Of a stretch of DNA of 15,022 nucleotides, positions 9,227 through 14,317 are shown piece after piece. Every line of letters begins with the position of its first letter. The first letter of the stretch is position 1. The DNA is taken from assembly GCA_946534745.1 (NCBI GenBank), contig CAMNDA010000364.1:1-15022 (forward strand), read 5' to 3'. The position numbers and the translations under genes were made by a program. Source of the stretch: an uncultured Verrucomicrobiota bacterium. Lineage in GTDB: Bacteria > Verrucomicrobiota > Kiritimatiellia > RFP12 > UBA3636. A model generated the notes under the pieces. It was not told where the DNA came from. It worked only from the letters and a program-made list of their open reading frames with translations, and ran no database searches.

Positions 9227-9463
9227 ATGGCAAAGAAATCCCTCATCGCCAAGGCCGGCCGCGCGAAAGCGGCCGCCGCCGCCGCCGTCAAGAAGGAGAA
9301 GGAGGGCGGAGCCCCCGCGACCTTCACCTCGCGCGCCTACAACCGCTGCTCCCGCTGCGGCCGCCCGCGCGGCTACATCCGCAAGTTCAAGCTCTGCCGC
9401 CTCTGCTTCCGCGAGCTCGCGCTCCAGGGCAGGATCCCCGGCGTCACCAAGGCGTCCTGGTAG
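9227..9463 (+). CDS. rpsN: 30S ribosomal protein S14, zinc-binding type, with extended N-terminal linker
   Basis: S14 (78 aa) is a late-binding 30S head protein. The C-terminal 40 residues carry a zinc ribbon, C41-x2-C44 and C57-x2-C60, in YNRCSRCGRPRGYIRKFKLC, and end in PGVTKASW. This is the short four-cysteine (C+) type, usually 61 aa. Here the linker after MAKKSLIAKAGRAK is longer by about 17 residues and consists of Ala, Lys, Glu and Gly (about 11-31). The SD is weak (CGGAAC) and the gap from rplE is 20 nt. The start is fixed by the conserved MAKKS beginning. Confidence 0.97.
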   Translation: MAKKSLIAKAGRAKAAAAAAVKKEKEGGAPATFTSRAYNRCSRCGRPRGYIRKFKLCRLCFRELALQGRIPGVTKASW

Positions 9464-9478
9464 CAAAGGAGAACCACA

Positions 9479-9874
9479 ATGAGTTGGTCTGATCCCATCG
9501 CGGACATGCTCACCCGCATCCGCAACGGCCAGGCGGCCGGGCACGAGATCGTCGAGATGCCCGCCTCCAACCTCAAGGCCGCCATCGCCAAGGTCCTCAA
9601 GGACGAGGGCTACGTCGAGGACTTCGAGGTCGAGGGGGACGTCAAGAAGGTCCTCCGCATCGCCCTGAAGTACAACGCCGAGGGCAAGCCCGTCATCCGC
9701 GGCCTGCGCCGCGAGTCGGCGCCGGGCCTCCGCCGCTTCTGCGGCTGGAAGCAGATCCCGCGCGTCCTCGGCGGCCTCGGCGTCGCCGTCATCTCCACCT
9801 CGGGCGGCGTCATGTCCGGCCTCGAGGCCCGCCGGCGCAAGCTCGGCGGCGAAATCGTCTGCACCGTCTGGTAG
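9479..9874 (+). CDS. rpsH: 30S ribosomal protein S8 (uS8)
   Basis: S8 (131 aa) binds helix 21 of 16S rRNA in central-domain assembly; in E. coli it also represses the spc operon. Start DPIADMLTRIRNGQAAGH, middle ILKDEGYV-like segment (VLKDEGYVEDFEVEGD) and C-terminal ISTSGGVMSGLEARRRKLGG (105-124) match the family. AAAGGAG precedes the ATG. I could not identify an S8-like hairpin near the L14-L5 region, so feedback control of the E. coli kind is not shown. Confidence 0.99.
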   Translation: MSWSDPIADMLTRIRNGQAAGHEIVEMPASNLKAAIAKVLKDEGYVEDFEVEGDVKKVLRIALKYNAEGKPVIRGLRRESAPGLRRFCGWKQIPRVLGGLGVAVISTSGGVMSGLEARRRKLGGEIVCTVW

Positions 9875-9888
9875 GGGAGGAAGTTCCA

Positions 9889-10431
9889 ATGTCCAGAATC
9901 GGAAAAGAGCCCGTCAAGGTCCCCGCCGGCGCCACCGTCGCCGTCCAGGGCGGCGTCGTCGCCGTCAAGGGCCCGAAGGGAGAGCTCAAGTACACGCTGC
10001 CGCCCGGCATCGAGTGCAAGGTCGAGGACGGCGCCGCGCGCTTCACGCGCGGCTCCGACGACCGCCGCACGCGCGCCTTCCACGGCCTCGCCCGCGCGCT
10101 CGTCGCCAACATGGTCGAGGGCGTCGTGAAGGGCTACGCCAAGGCGCTCGACATCGAGGGCGTCGGCTTCAAGTTCGACAAGAAGGGCAAGGACACGCTC
10201 GCCCTCTCCATCGGCTACGCCGAGCCCAAGCTCTACAAGATCCCCGCCGGCGTGGACGTCGCGGTCGGCAACGCCGGCCTGCACGTCGACGTGACCGGGA
10301 TCGACAAGGAGCTCGTCGGCCGCGTCGCCGCCGACATCCGCGCGTTCAAGCCCGCCGAGCCCTACAAGGGCAAGGGCATCCGCTACACCGGCGAGAAGAT
10401 CCGCCGCAAGGAAGGCAAGACCGTCGCCTAA
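9889..10431 (+). CDS. rplF: 50S ribosomal protein L6 (uL6)
   Basis: L6 (180 aa) lies at the base of the L7/L12 stalk, near the sarcin-ricin loop and factor-binding site. It starts MSRIGKEPVKVPAGATVAV, contains two similar alpha/beta domains (KGPKGELKYTLPPGI; IEGVGFKFDKKGKDTLALSI) and ends with the signature EPYKGKGIRYTGEKIRRKEG (157-176). GGGGAGGAAG lies 8 nt before the ATG. Length and order are standard. Confidence 0.99.
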   Translation: MSRIGKEPVKVPAGATVAVQGGVVAVKGPKGELKYTLPPGIECKVEDGAARFTRGSDDRRTRAFHGLARALVANMVEGVVKGYAKALDIEGVGFKFDKKGKDTLALSIGYAEPKLYKIPAGVDVAVGNAGLHVDVTGIDKELVGRVAADIRAFKPAEPYKGKGIRYTGEKIRRKEGKTVA

Positions 10432-10455
10432 CGGAAGCGGAAGGAAGGAAAGCCA

Positions 10456-10821
10456 ATGCAGCTCAAGAATCTCAAGCAGTACCGCGAGCGGCGCCACCGC
10501 CGCCTCCGGCAGAAGATCTCCGGCACGGCCGCGCGCCCGCGGATGGCCGTGTTCGTCTCGAACGCCAACCTCTACGTCCAGTTCGTGGACGACGAGGCCG
10601 GCAAGACGCTCGCGAGCGCCTCGTCCCTGCCCCTCAAGGCCAAGCTCAACGTCGAGACGGCCGCGAAGGTCGGCAAGGCCGCGGGCGAGGCCGCCAAGGC
10701 CGCGGGCATCTCGCTGGTGGTCGTCGACCGCGGCGGCTTCAAGTACCACGGCCGCGTCAAGGCCGCGGTCGAGGCCGCTCTCGAGGCCGGGCTCAAGCTC
10801 AACGACAAGGAGAACGCGTAA
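10456..10821 (+). CDS. rplR: 50S ribosomal protein L18 (uL18)
   Basis: L18 (121 aa) is a 5S rRNA-binding protein of the central protuberance, together with L5. RERRHRRLRQKISGTAARPR and the segment MAVFVSNANLYVQFVDDEAG are family signatures, and the C-terminal FKYHGRVKAAVEAALEAGLK ends the domain normally. Purine-rich AAGGAAGG sequences lie before the ATG. rpsE begins after a single base. Confidence 0.98.
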   Translation: MQLKNLKQYRERRHRRLRQKISGTAARPRMAVFVSNANLYVQFVDDEAGKTLASASSLPLKAKLNVETAAKVGKAAGEAAKAAGISLVVVDRGGFKYHGRVKAAVEAALEAGLKLNDKENA

Positions 10822-10822
10822 C

Positions 10823-11428
10823 ATGGCACGCGAAGAAACCCGCAAACCGCGCGAAGAGAGCGAATTCGACGAGAAGGTCGTCTTCGTCAACCGCAGCTCC
10901 AAGACCACCAAGGGCGGCCGGCGCATGAGCTTCAGCGCCGTCGTCGTCGTGGGCGACAAGAAGGGCCGCGTCGGCCTCGGCTACGGCAAGGCCAACGAGA
11001 ACGCCGACGCCATCCGCAAGGGCGGCGAGGCCGCCCGGCGCCACCTCGTGCGCGTCGTCACCAAGGGCACGACCATCCCGCACGCCGTCACCGGCCAGTG
11101 CGACGGCGGCCGCGTCCTGCTGATGCCCGCCTCCGAAGGTACCGGCATGATCGTCGGCGGCGGCATGCGCGCCGTGCTCGAGATGGCCGGCATCCGCAAC
11201 GTCCTCGGCAAGAGCCAGGGCTCCAAGAACCGCCTCAACGTCGTGAAGGCGACGTTCGACGCGCTCTCGCAGCTCCGTCCCGCCGCGGCCATCCGCGCCG
11301 AGCGCGGCCTCGCGCCGCTCCCGGAGGACAAGCCCGCGGAGCAGCCCGCGCCCGAGGCCCCGGCCGCCGAGGCCGCCGCCGAGGCGCCCGCCGCGGAAGC
11401 CCCCGCCGAACCCCCGGCCGAAGCGTAA
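10823..11428 (+). CDS. rpsE: 30S ribosomal protein S5 (uS5) with Pro/Glu/Ala tail
   Basis: S5 (201 aa here, about 166 in E. coli) acts in decoding fidelity and lines the mRNA entry channel. The double-stranded RNA-binding-like N-terminal domain (residues 20-85, with VNRSSKTTKGGRRMSFSAVV) keeps the loop involved in spectinomycin sensitivity. The C-terminal domain contains ASEGTGMIVGGGMRAVLEMA. From about residue 167 an Ala/Pro/Glu tail of 35 residues follows, likely unstructured. AAGGAG at 10807-10812 inside rplR fits the ATG one base after the rplR stop. rpmD, which often follows rpsE, is absent. Confidence 0.99.
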   Translation: MAREETRKPREESEFDEKVVFVNRSSKTTKGGRRMSFSAVVVVGDKKGRVGLGYGKANENADAIRKGGEAARRHLVRVVTKGTTIPHAVTGQCDGGRVLLMPASEGTGMIVGGGMRAVLEMAGIRNVLGKSQGSKNRLNVVKATFDALSQLRPAAAIRAERGLAPLPEDKPAEQPAPEAPAAEAAAEAPAAEAPAEPPAEA

Positions 11429-11440
11429 GGAGAAGAACCG

Positions 11441-11890
11441 ATGAAACTCCACGAACTCACCACCACCCCCGGCTCGAAGACGCGCACCAAGCGGCTCGGC
11501 CGCGGCGAGGCGTCCGGCAAGGGCAAGACCTCCGGCAAGGGCACCAAGGGCCAGATGTCCCGCAAGGGCCACAAGCGGAAGATCGGCTTCGAGGGCGGCC
11601 AGATGATCCTCGTCCGCCGCCTCCCGAAGCGCGGCTTCGGCAACCCGGCCCGCGTGGCCTACACGCCGGTCAACTTCGACATCCTCAACCAGTTCCCGGA
11701 GGGCGCCACCGTCGGCGCCGCCGAACTGCTCGCCACCCGCGCCCTGAACCGCTTCGAGAACGGCGGCTTCAAGGTCCTCGCGAAGGGCGAGCTCAAGGTC
11801 AAGGGGCTCCAGGTCAAGGCCAACGCGGTTTCGGCCGCGGCGAAGGCCAAGATCGAGGAGCTCGGCGGCTCGGTCGAGATCGTCAAGTAG
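11441..11890 (+). CDS. rplO: 50S ribosomal protein L15 (uL15)
   Basis: L15 (149 aa) is a late-assembly protein of the large subunit. The N-terminal basic Gly-rich extension (RLGRGEASGKGKTSGKGTKG, 18-37), GFEGGQMILVRRLPKRGF (49-66) and the C-terminal VSAAAKAKIEELGGSVEIVK are diagnostic. AAGGAG overlaps the rpsE stop. This is the last gene of the cluster: where secY would be expected there are hairpins and a terminator. Confidence 0.99.
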   Translation: MKLHELTTTPGSKTRTKRLGRGEASGKGKTSGKGTKGQMSRKGHKRKIGFEGGQMILVRRLPKRGFGNPARVAYTPVNFDILNQFPEGATVGAAELLATRALNRFENGGFKVLAKGELKVKGLQVKANAVSAAAKAKIEELGGSVEIVK

Positions 11891-11895
11891 GGATT

Positions 11896-12003
11896 GGACC
11901 GCGGCGCGCCCCCCCGCGCCGCGAGTCCGCGCGGGCGGCACCCCCTCCTCCATTCCGCCGCCCGCAAGGGGTCGCTTCGGCGACCCCGAGGGGCGCAAGC
12001 CCC
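11896..12003 (+). repeat. Run of four GC-rich hairpins after rplO
   Basis: Four inverted repeats lie almost end to end. GCGGCGCG/CGCGCCGC (11901-11922, extended by GGAC/GTCC to 11896-11928). GCGGGCGGC/GCCGCCCGC (11931-11965). GGGGTCGC-TTCG-GCGACCCC (11968-11987), a stable UUCG-type loop. GGGGC-GCAA-GCCCC (11990-12003), a GNRA-type tetraloop. All arms are perfect. They are probably part of the 3' end of the ribosomal transcript. They could protect the 3' end, or be palindromic intergenic repeats of this genome. Confidence 0.6.
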
Positions 12004-12004
12004 G

Positions 12005-12041
12005 GACGCGACCGGCCCGCCCCGGCCGCGTCTTTTTTTTT
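12005..12041 (+). terminator. Rho-independent terminator of the ribosomal operon
   Basis: GACGCG (12005-12010) pairs with CGCGTC (12027-12032). After one mismatch, CCGG (12012-12015) pairs with CCGG (12022-12025) around a six-base loop. A run of nine T interrupted by nothing (12033-12041) follows directly. This is a textbook intrinsic terminator 115 nt after rplO. Confidence 0.9.
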
Positions 12042-12047
12042 CTGCGA

Positions 12048-12086
12048 GCACTCTCCGGCCGGCGCATTGCGCCGACCGGAGAGTGC
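12048..12086. repeat. Large perfect-armed hairpin after the terminator
   Basis: GCACTCTCCGG (12048-12058) pairs with CCGGAGAGTGC (12076-12086). One mismatch inside, CGGCGC pairs with GCGCCG around ATT. No T-run follows on either strand, so it is not a simple terminator. It separates the convergent ribosomal and toxin-antitoxin transcripts and could block read-through or be a repeat element. Confidence 0.55.
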
Positions 12087-12094
12087 GTCGTCTT

Positions 12095-12113
12095 CGCGCG
12101 GCTCCGCCGCGCG
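12095..12113. repeat. Palindrome with GGCTCCGCC core
   Basis: CGCGCGGC and GCCGCGCG flank TCC. The core GGCTCCGCC is the reverse complement of the core GGCGGAGCC in the palindrome at 13887-13903. A further nested repeat follows at 12117-12143 (GTGG...CCAC around GCCC-TCC-GGGC). Confidence 0.5.
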
Positions 12114-12156
12114 CCGGTGGGGCGAGCCCTCCGGGCGAGCCACGGTGCTCCAATGC

Positions 12157-12546
12157 TCAGATCAGCGTTTCGACGCCGTAGGCGGCGAAGCGGTCGTCGC
12201 CCGTGACGACGGGGTGCCTGTCTACGAGGGCCGTTGCGATGATGAACCGGTCGGCCGGATCCTTATGGTGCCAGGGCAGCTCCGTGGCGCGGAAGAGGAT
12301 CTCCTCGCGGAGCGGAATGGGCTCGAGCCCGTGGTGCCGGACCGCGCGGGAGAACCATTCGCGGGGCGGGAGCGGAAGGGCGAGCCGGCCGAGCGCCGCC
12401 TTGAGGGCGATCTCCCAGGCGGAGATGGGGCTGAAGTAGACGAGGGGGGCGTCGGCGATCGCGGAGCGGACCTCGGGCGAGAACCGGTCCGGATCGGACG
12501 CCAGCCAGAGGATGGCGCACGTGTCGAGCAGCAGGGAGCGCGTCAT
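12157..12546 (-). CDS. PIN-domain toxin, VapC family
   Basis: A 129-aa PIN-domain ribonuclease of the VapC-like toxin type; family members cut tRNA, rRNA or mRNA in a metal-dependent reaction. The acidic metal-binding residues are in place: Asp8 in LLLDTCAILW, Glu45 in SAWEIALK, Asp96/Asp99 in HHKDPADRFIIATAL, and Asp117 in VVTGDDRF. All are intact, so it is probably active. The ATG (12546-12544) overlaps the antitoxin stop as ATGA, the usual coupled arrangement. It converges on the ribosomal operon. The target RNA cannot be read from sequence. Confidence 0.93.
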   Translation of the reverse strand: MTRSLLLDTCAILWLASDPDRFSPEVRSAIADAPLVYFSPISAWEIALKAALGRLALPLPPREWFSRAVRHHGLEPIPLREEILFRATELPWHHKDPADRFIIATALVDRHPVVTGDDRFAAYGVETLI

Positions 12547-12770
12547 TGCATCGCCTCCCAGTCGTCCGAATCGTCCGCGAAGAGGTCTCCCTTGATCTCG
12601 ATTCGGGAAAGCAGGGGATCCGGATCGAGACGGCGGGGACGCTCGACCGGCATCAGACGCGCCACGGGATGTCCGTAGCGGAAGATGATGACCGGCTCGC
12701 CCGATCGCTCGACCGAGGCGAGCAGTTCGGAAAAACGGGCCTTTGCTTCGTGTGTGCTGATCTGCGTCAT
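12543..12770 (-). CDS. Phd/YefM-family antitoxin
   Basis: A 75-aa antitoxin that should bind and neutralise the PIN toxin and repress the operon. The N-terminal domain TQISTHEAKARFSELLASVE followed by SGEPVIIFRYGHPVARLMPV is typical of the Phd/YefM fold. The C-terminal part (about 45-75) is acidic (IKGDLFADDSDDWEAM), as expected for the toxin-binding, flexible region. The frame is open further upstream, but the ATG at 12770 gives the normal Phd start MTQIS and has GGGAG/AAGG purine stretches just upstream, so it is preferred over 12908. Confidence 0.92.
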   Translation of the reverse strand: MTQISTHEAKARFSELLASVERSGEPVIIFRYGHPVARLMPVERPRRLDPDPLLSRIEIKGDLFADDSDDWEAMQ

Positions 12771-12793
12771 GGACCTTGTCTCCCTTCGCCCGT

Positions 12794-12823
12794 ATTCAAT
12801 CATAAGTTGACCTATTGGGTCAA
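12794..12823 (-). promoter_or_regulatory. Probable toxin-antitoxin promoter with overlapping operator
   Basis: On the minus strand TTGACC (12823-12818) could be the -35 box, with TTGAAT (12799-12794) as -10 box after 18 nt. The -35 box is one arm of a perfect inverted repeat, TTGACC-TATTG-GGTCAA (12807-12823). Antitoxins of this family usually repress by binding such repeats over their promoter. The assignment is inferred from position. Confidence 0.45.
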
Positions 12824-12843
12824 GAAGAATCTTCCCACTGGAA

Positions 12844-12872
12844 ACTGGCAACACTCGACAAGTGTTGCCAGT
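12844..12872. repeat. Inverted repeat with 12-bp perfect arms
   Basis: ACTGGCAACACT (12844-12855) and AGTGTTGCCAGT (12861-12872) are exact reverse complements around CGACA. The inner motif TTGCCA recurs as direct copies at 12865, 12882 and 12902, with GGCCAAT between. There is no T-run, so a terminator is unlikely. A protein-binding array or recombination site is possible. Confidence 0.6.
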
Positions 12873-12935
12873 GTGCGAATGTTGCCAATGGCCAATACCA
12901 ATTGCCAATGCTCCTCCGCTCGCTTGCCCTTGCTT

Positions 12936-12969
12936 GCAGAACCGGCTTGTCTAGGCAAGCCGGTTCTGC
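12936..12969. repeat. 34-bp near-perfect palindrome
   Basis: GCAGAACCGGCTTG (12936-12949) and CAAGCCGGTTCTGC (12956-12969) are exact reverse complements around TCTAGG. A TTGTCT (12948-12953) and TATGCT (12970-12975) 16 nt apart could be a + strand promoter that this palindrome covers. Alternatively it is a mobile palindromic repeat or a recombination site. Confidence 0.6.
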
Positions 12970-13115
12970 TATGCTCCAGACCCGTCGCACCGCGCCGAAA
13001 GCCCCGGGCCCACCCCCCGCCGCCGAAGGCACGCGCGACAAGACAAACAAACCGATTTGCACTCGCAAATCAATCCGTTCGGAAGAAATCTGGACAATTT
13101 CTACAGGACGATTGG

Positions 13116-13142
13116 TTGCGAGGCTGCGCGAAAGGCTACAAT
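13116..13142 (+). promoter_or_regulatory. Possible promoter of the 13158 gene
   Basis: TACAAT (13137-13142) is a good -10 box, with TTGCGA (13116-13121) as a weaker -35 box at 15-nt spacing. Transcription would begin near 13149, giving a leader of only about 9 nt, in agreement with the lack of a clear SD before the ATG at 13158. Confidence 0.35.
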
Positions 13143-13157
13143 TCAAAGACAAAAGAC

Positions 13158-13751
13158 ATGAAAGCAACACTCAACATCGAAGGCGACGGCTACTACTACA
13201 ACATCTGTGAGATTGCCACAGAAGAAGAGTTCTTGCAGATTAAAGAACAGATTTCGGATGGCACTTGGAAGAACTACGAGAGCAAGTTCAAAACTCCTTC
13301 CGAGAAATCAATCATTTCATATGGTACGATAGATACTACCGCTTATATGGGGCTTTATGATGAAGGCAAGGCGGATGATGACGACTATTACGACGATGAC
13401 GATGATGTCAAATCTCAAAAAGTGGATGAAGAAGAGTTTGAAGCTTGGGAAGTAAGCAACATCCCATTTAAGAATGTTGAAATCATTCCGATACACTATG
13501 ACTTAGTTGCGCCAAAGCACTACTGGATATACCGAGAGAAGATCCATGGCACATTCTTCCATACTGAAGTCAGACTAAGAAAGTTTTCAAACTTTGACCC
13601 AGACAAACTTGAGATAGTCCTCCATCAATACTTCTTGGGTGAAGAGTTAATCTTTTCAGATATCGTTGAAGCATACTTCAACAAGAAAGAAATGCTAGAC
13701 CTTGACAATGACTATTTGTCTCTCGGGGAGCCAGAATTAAGAATTGTTTGA
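13158..13751 (+). CDS. Hypothetical acidic protein, AT-rich gene
   Basis: A 197-aa protein that I do not recognise. It has no signal peptide or membrane segment and should be cytoplasmic. An acidic low-complexity tract lies at residues 73-83 (DDDDYYDDDDD), followed by acidic 90-94. It separates an N-terminal part (1-70, aromatic and acidic) from a C-terminal part (100-197) with IPIHYDLVAPKHYWIYREK. The frame is open further upstream, but that part is GC-rich non-coding sequence; ATG 13158 fits the composition change and the -10 box at 13137. The gene is clearly more AT-rich than the ribosomal cluster, which suggests transfer. It might be an immunity or phage-type protein, but nothing in the sequence proves this. 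Confidence 0.7.
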   Translation: MKATLNIEGDGYYYNICEIATEEEFLQIKEQISDGTWKNYESKFKTPSEKSIISYGTIDTTAYMGLYDEGKADDDDYYDDDDDVKSQKVDEEEFEAWEVSNIPFKNVEIIPIHYDLVAPKHYWIYREKIHGTFFHTEVRLRKFSNFDPDKLEIVLHQYFLGEELIFSDIVEAYFNKKEMLDLDNDYLSLGEPELRIV

Positions 13752-13786
13752 TCGTAATCGATAAGGACAGCCTTCCGAGGTCTACT

Positions 13787-13817
13787 TAAAGGGTCTTCCA
13801 CCTTTAGCGGTCTTTTT
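13787..13817 (+). terminator. Weak terminator-like element after the 13158 gene
   Basis: TAAAGG (13787-13792) pairs with CCTTTA (13801-13806) around an eight-base loop, and five T follow at 13813-13817. The stem is short and six bases lie between it and the T-run, so it is a poor match to an intrinsic terminator. Confidence 0.25.
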
Positions 13818-13886
13818 ATACTCCACCGTCGATCCGCCGTCTCGTTGCGATCATTCGGCAAAGCGCGAGCGGCCAGCGTGGGAGGG

Positions 13887-13903
13887 CGGGGGCGGAGCCC
13901 CCG
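13887..13903. repeat. Palindrome with GGCGGAGCC core
   Basis: CGGGGGC and GCCCCCG flank GGA. It is a GC-rich palindrome inside an otherwise mixed region, related in its core (reverse complement) to the one at 12095-12113. It lies between the convergent 13158 gene and the minus-strand membrane pair. Confidence 0.5.
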
Positions 13904-13963
13904 ACCGTTTGGGGAGATGCGAATCCTCTGTGGTGGGTTCAGCACTCTGTTCAAGTCACGCCT

Positions 13964-14293
13964 TTAGCGTTTGTGCGGATAGCATGAAACCCACATCCAC
14001 ACGGTTCCGGCAAGTCCAGCAAGCGAGACAGGAGCAAATCGAAGACTACGAAGAAATGAATGCCAATAATCGTACTCATTTGCGGATTCTGCTATGAGAA
14101 AAACTGGCCACAAAAACAAAAGAAAAACAAGAGCATAGAAGATCAGCCAAGCTCCAAACGCCAAACTAATACGATTCAACAAGCTATGTTTCTTTCCCGT
14201 TCTCGTGGATGAAATGTAGAAAAGCACAATCGTCTCCGAGAGGGACACGATTGCACACATTGCATTGAATGTATGGATCGAAAAGTCAGTCAT
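13964..14293 (-). CDS. Hypothetical small membrane protein, three predicted helices
   Basis: A 109-aa, strongly hydrophobic protein not recognised as a known family. Membrane helices are likely at about residues 8-28 (MCAIVSLSETIVLFYI), 42-68 (FGAWLIFYALVFLLFLWPVFLI) and 86-103 (PVSLAGLAGTVWMWV). The first loop is basic (STRTGKKHSLLNR) and therefore probably cytoplasmic. The ATG is preceded by AAAAAGGA at 9-nt spacing. It lies 24 nt after the 14318-14989 gene and is probably cotranscribed with it. Size and layout would suit a holin-like or accessory phage protein, but this is speculation. Confidence 0.65.
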   Translation of the reverse strand: MTDFSIHTFNAMCAIVSLSETIVLFYISSTRTGKKHSLLNRISLAFGAWLIFYALVFLLFLWPVFLIAESANEYDYWHSFLRSLRFAPVSLAGLAGTVWMWVSCYPHKR

Positions 14294-14317
14294 TGGACGA
14301 ATTCCTTTTTGGTGCTT

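Larger units (their letters stand above)
12771..13157. other. Gene-free stretch rich in inverted repeats
   Basis: No convincing gene lies between the antitoxin and the next + gene. The stretch holds the antitoxin promoter, a 12-bp-arm inverted repeat (12844-12872), a cluster of TTGCCA copies, a 14-bp-arm palindrome (12936-12969) and a possible promoter at 13116-13142. Base composition falls from GC-rich (about 12975-13035) to AT-rich after about 13040. Confidence 0.6.

Noticed and set aside
9610..12067. Long minus-strand open frames opposite rpsH to rplO (9610-10959 and 10799-12067)
   Set aside because: They are antisense shadows of well-identified ribosomal genes, with low-complexity Gly/Ala/Arg/Leu sequence and no recognisable domain.
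12048..12086. Terminator for the toxin-antitoxin transcript
   Set aside because: On the minus strand the bases after the hairpin include an A-run, not a T-run.
12771..12908. Longer antitoxin starting at 12908
   Set aside because: The added residues have no family similarity and would run through the promoter and inverted repeats; MTQIS at 12770 is the usual Phd start.
12844..12910. CRISPR array
   Set aside because: TTGCCA copies are too short and the intervals (17-20 nt) too small and irregular for repeats and spacers, and no cas gene is present.
12546..13157. Extended + strand start for the 13158 gene
   Set aside because: The upstream in-frame part overlaps the antitoxin on the other strand and the repeats, and its composition is not coding-like.
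12820..13170. Minus-strand 116-codon open frame
   Set aside because: It spans the palindromes and the change in composition and shows no domain, SD or conserved pattern.
13712..13954. Minus-strand 80-codon open frame
   Set aside because: Arg/Pro-rich sequence without domain, overlapping the end of the 13158 gene and a palindrome.
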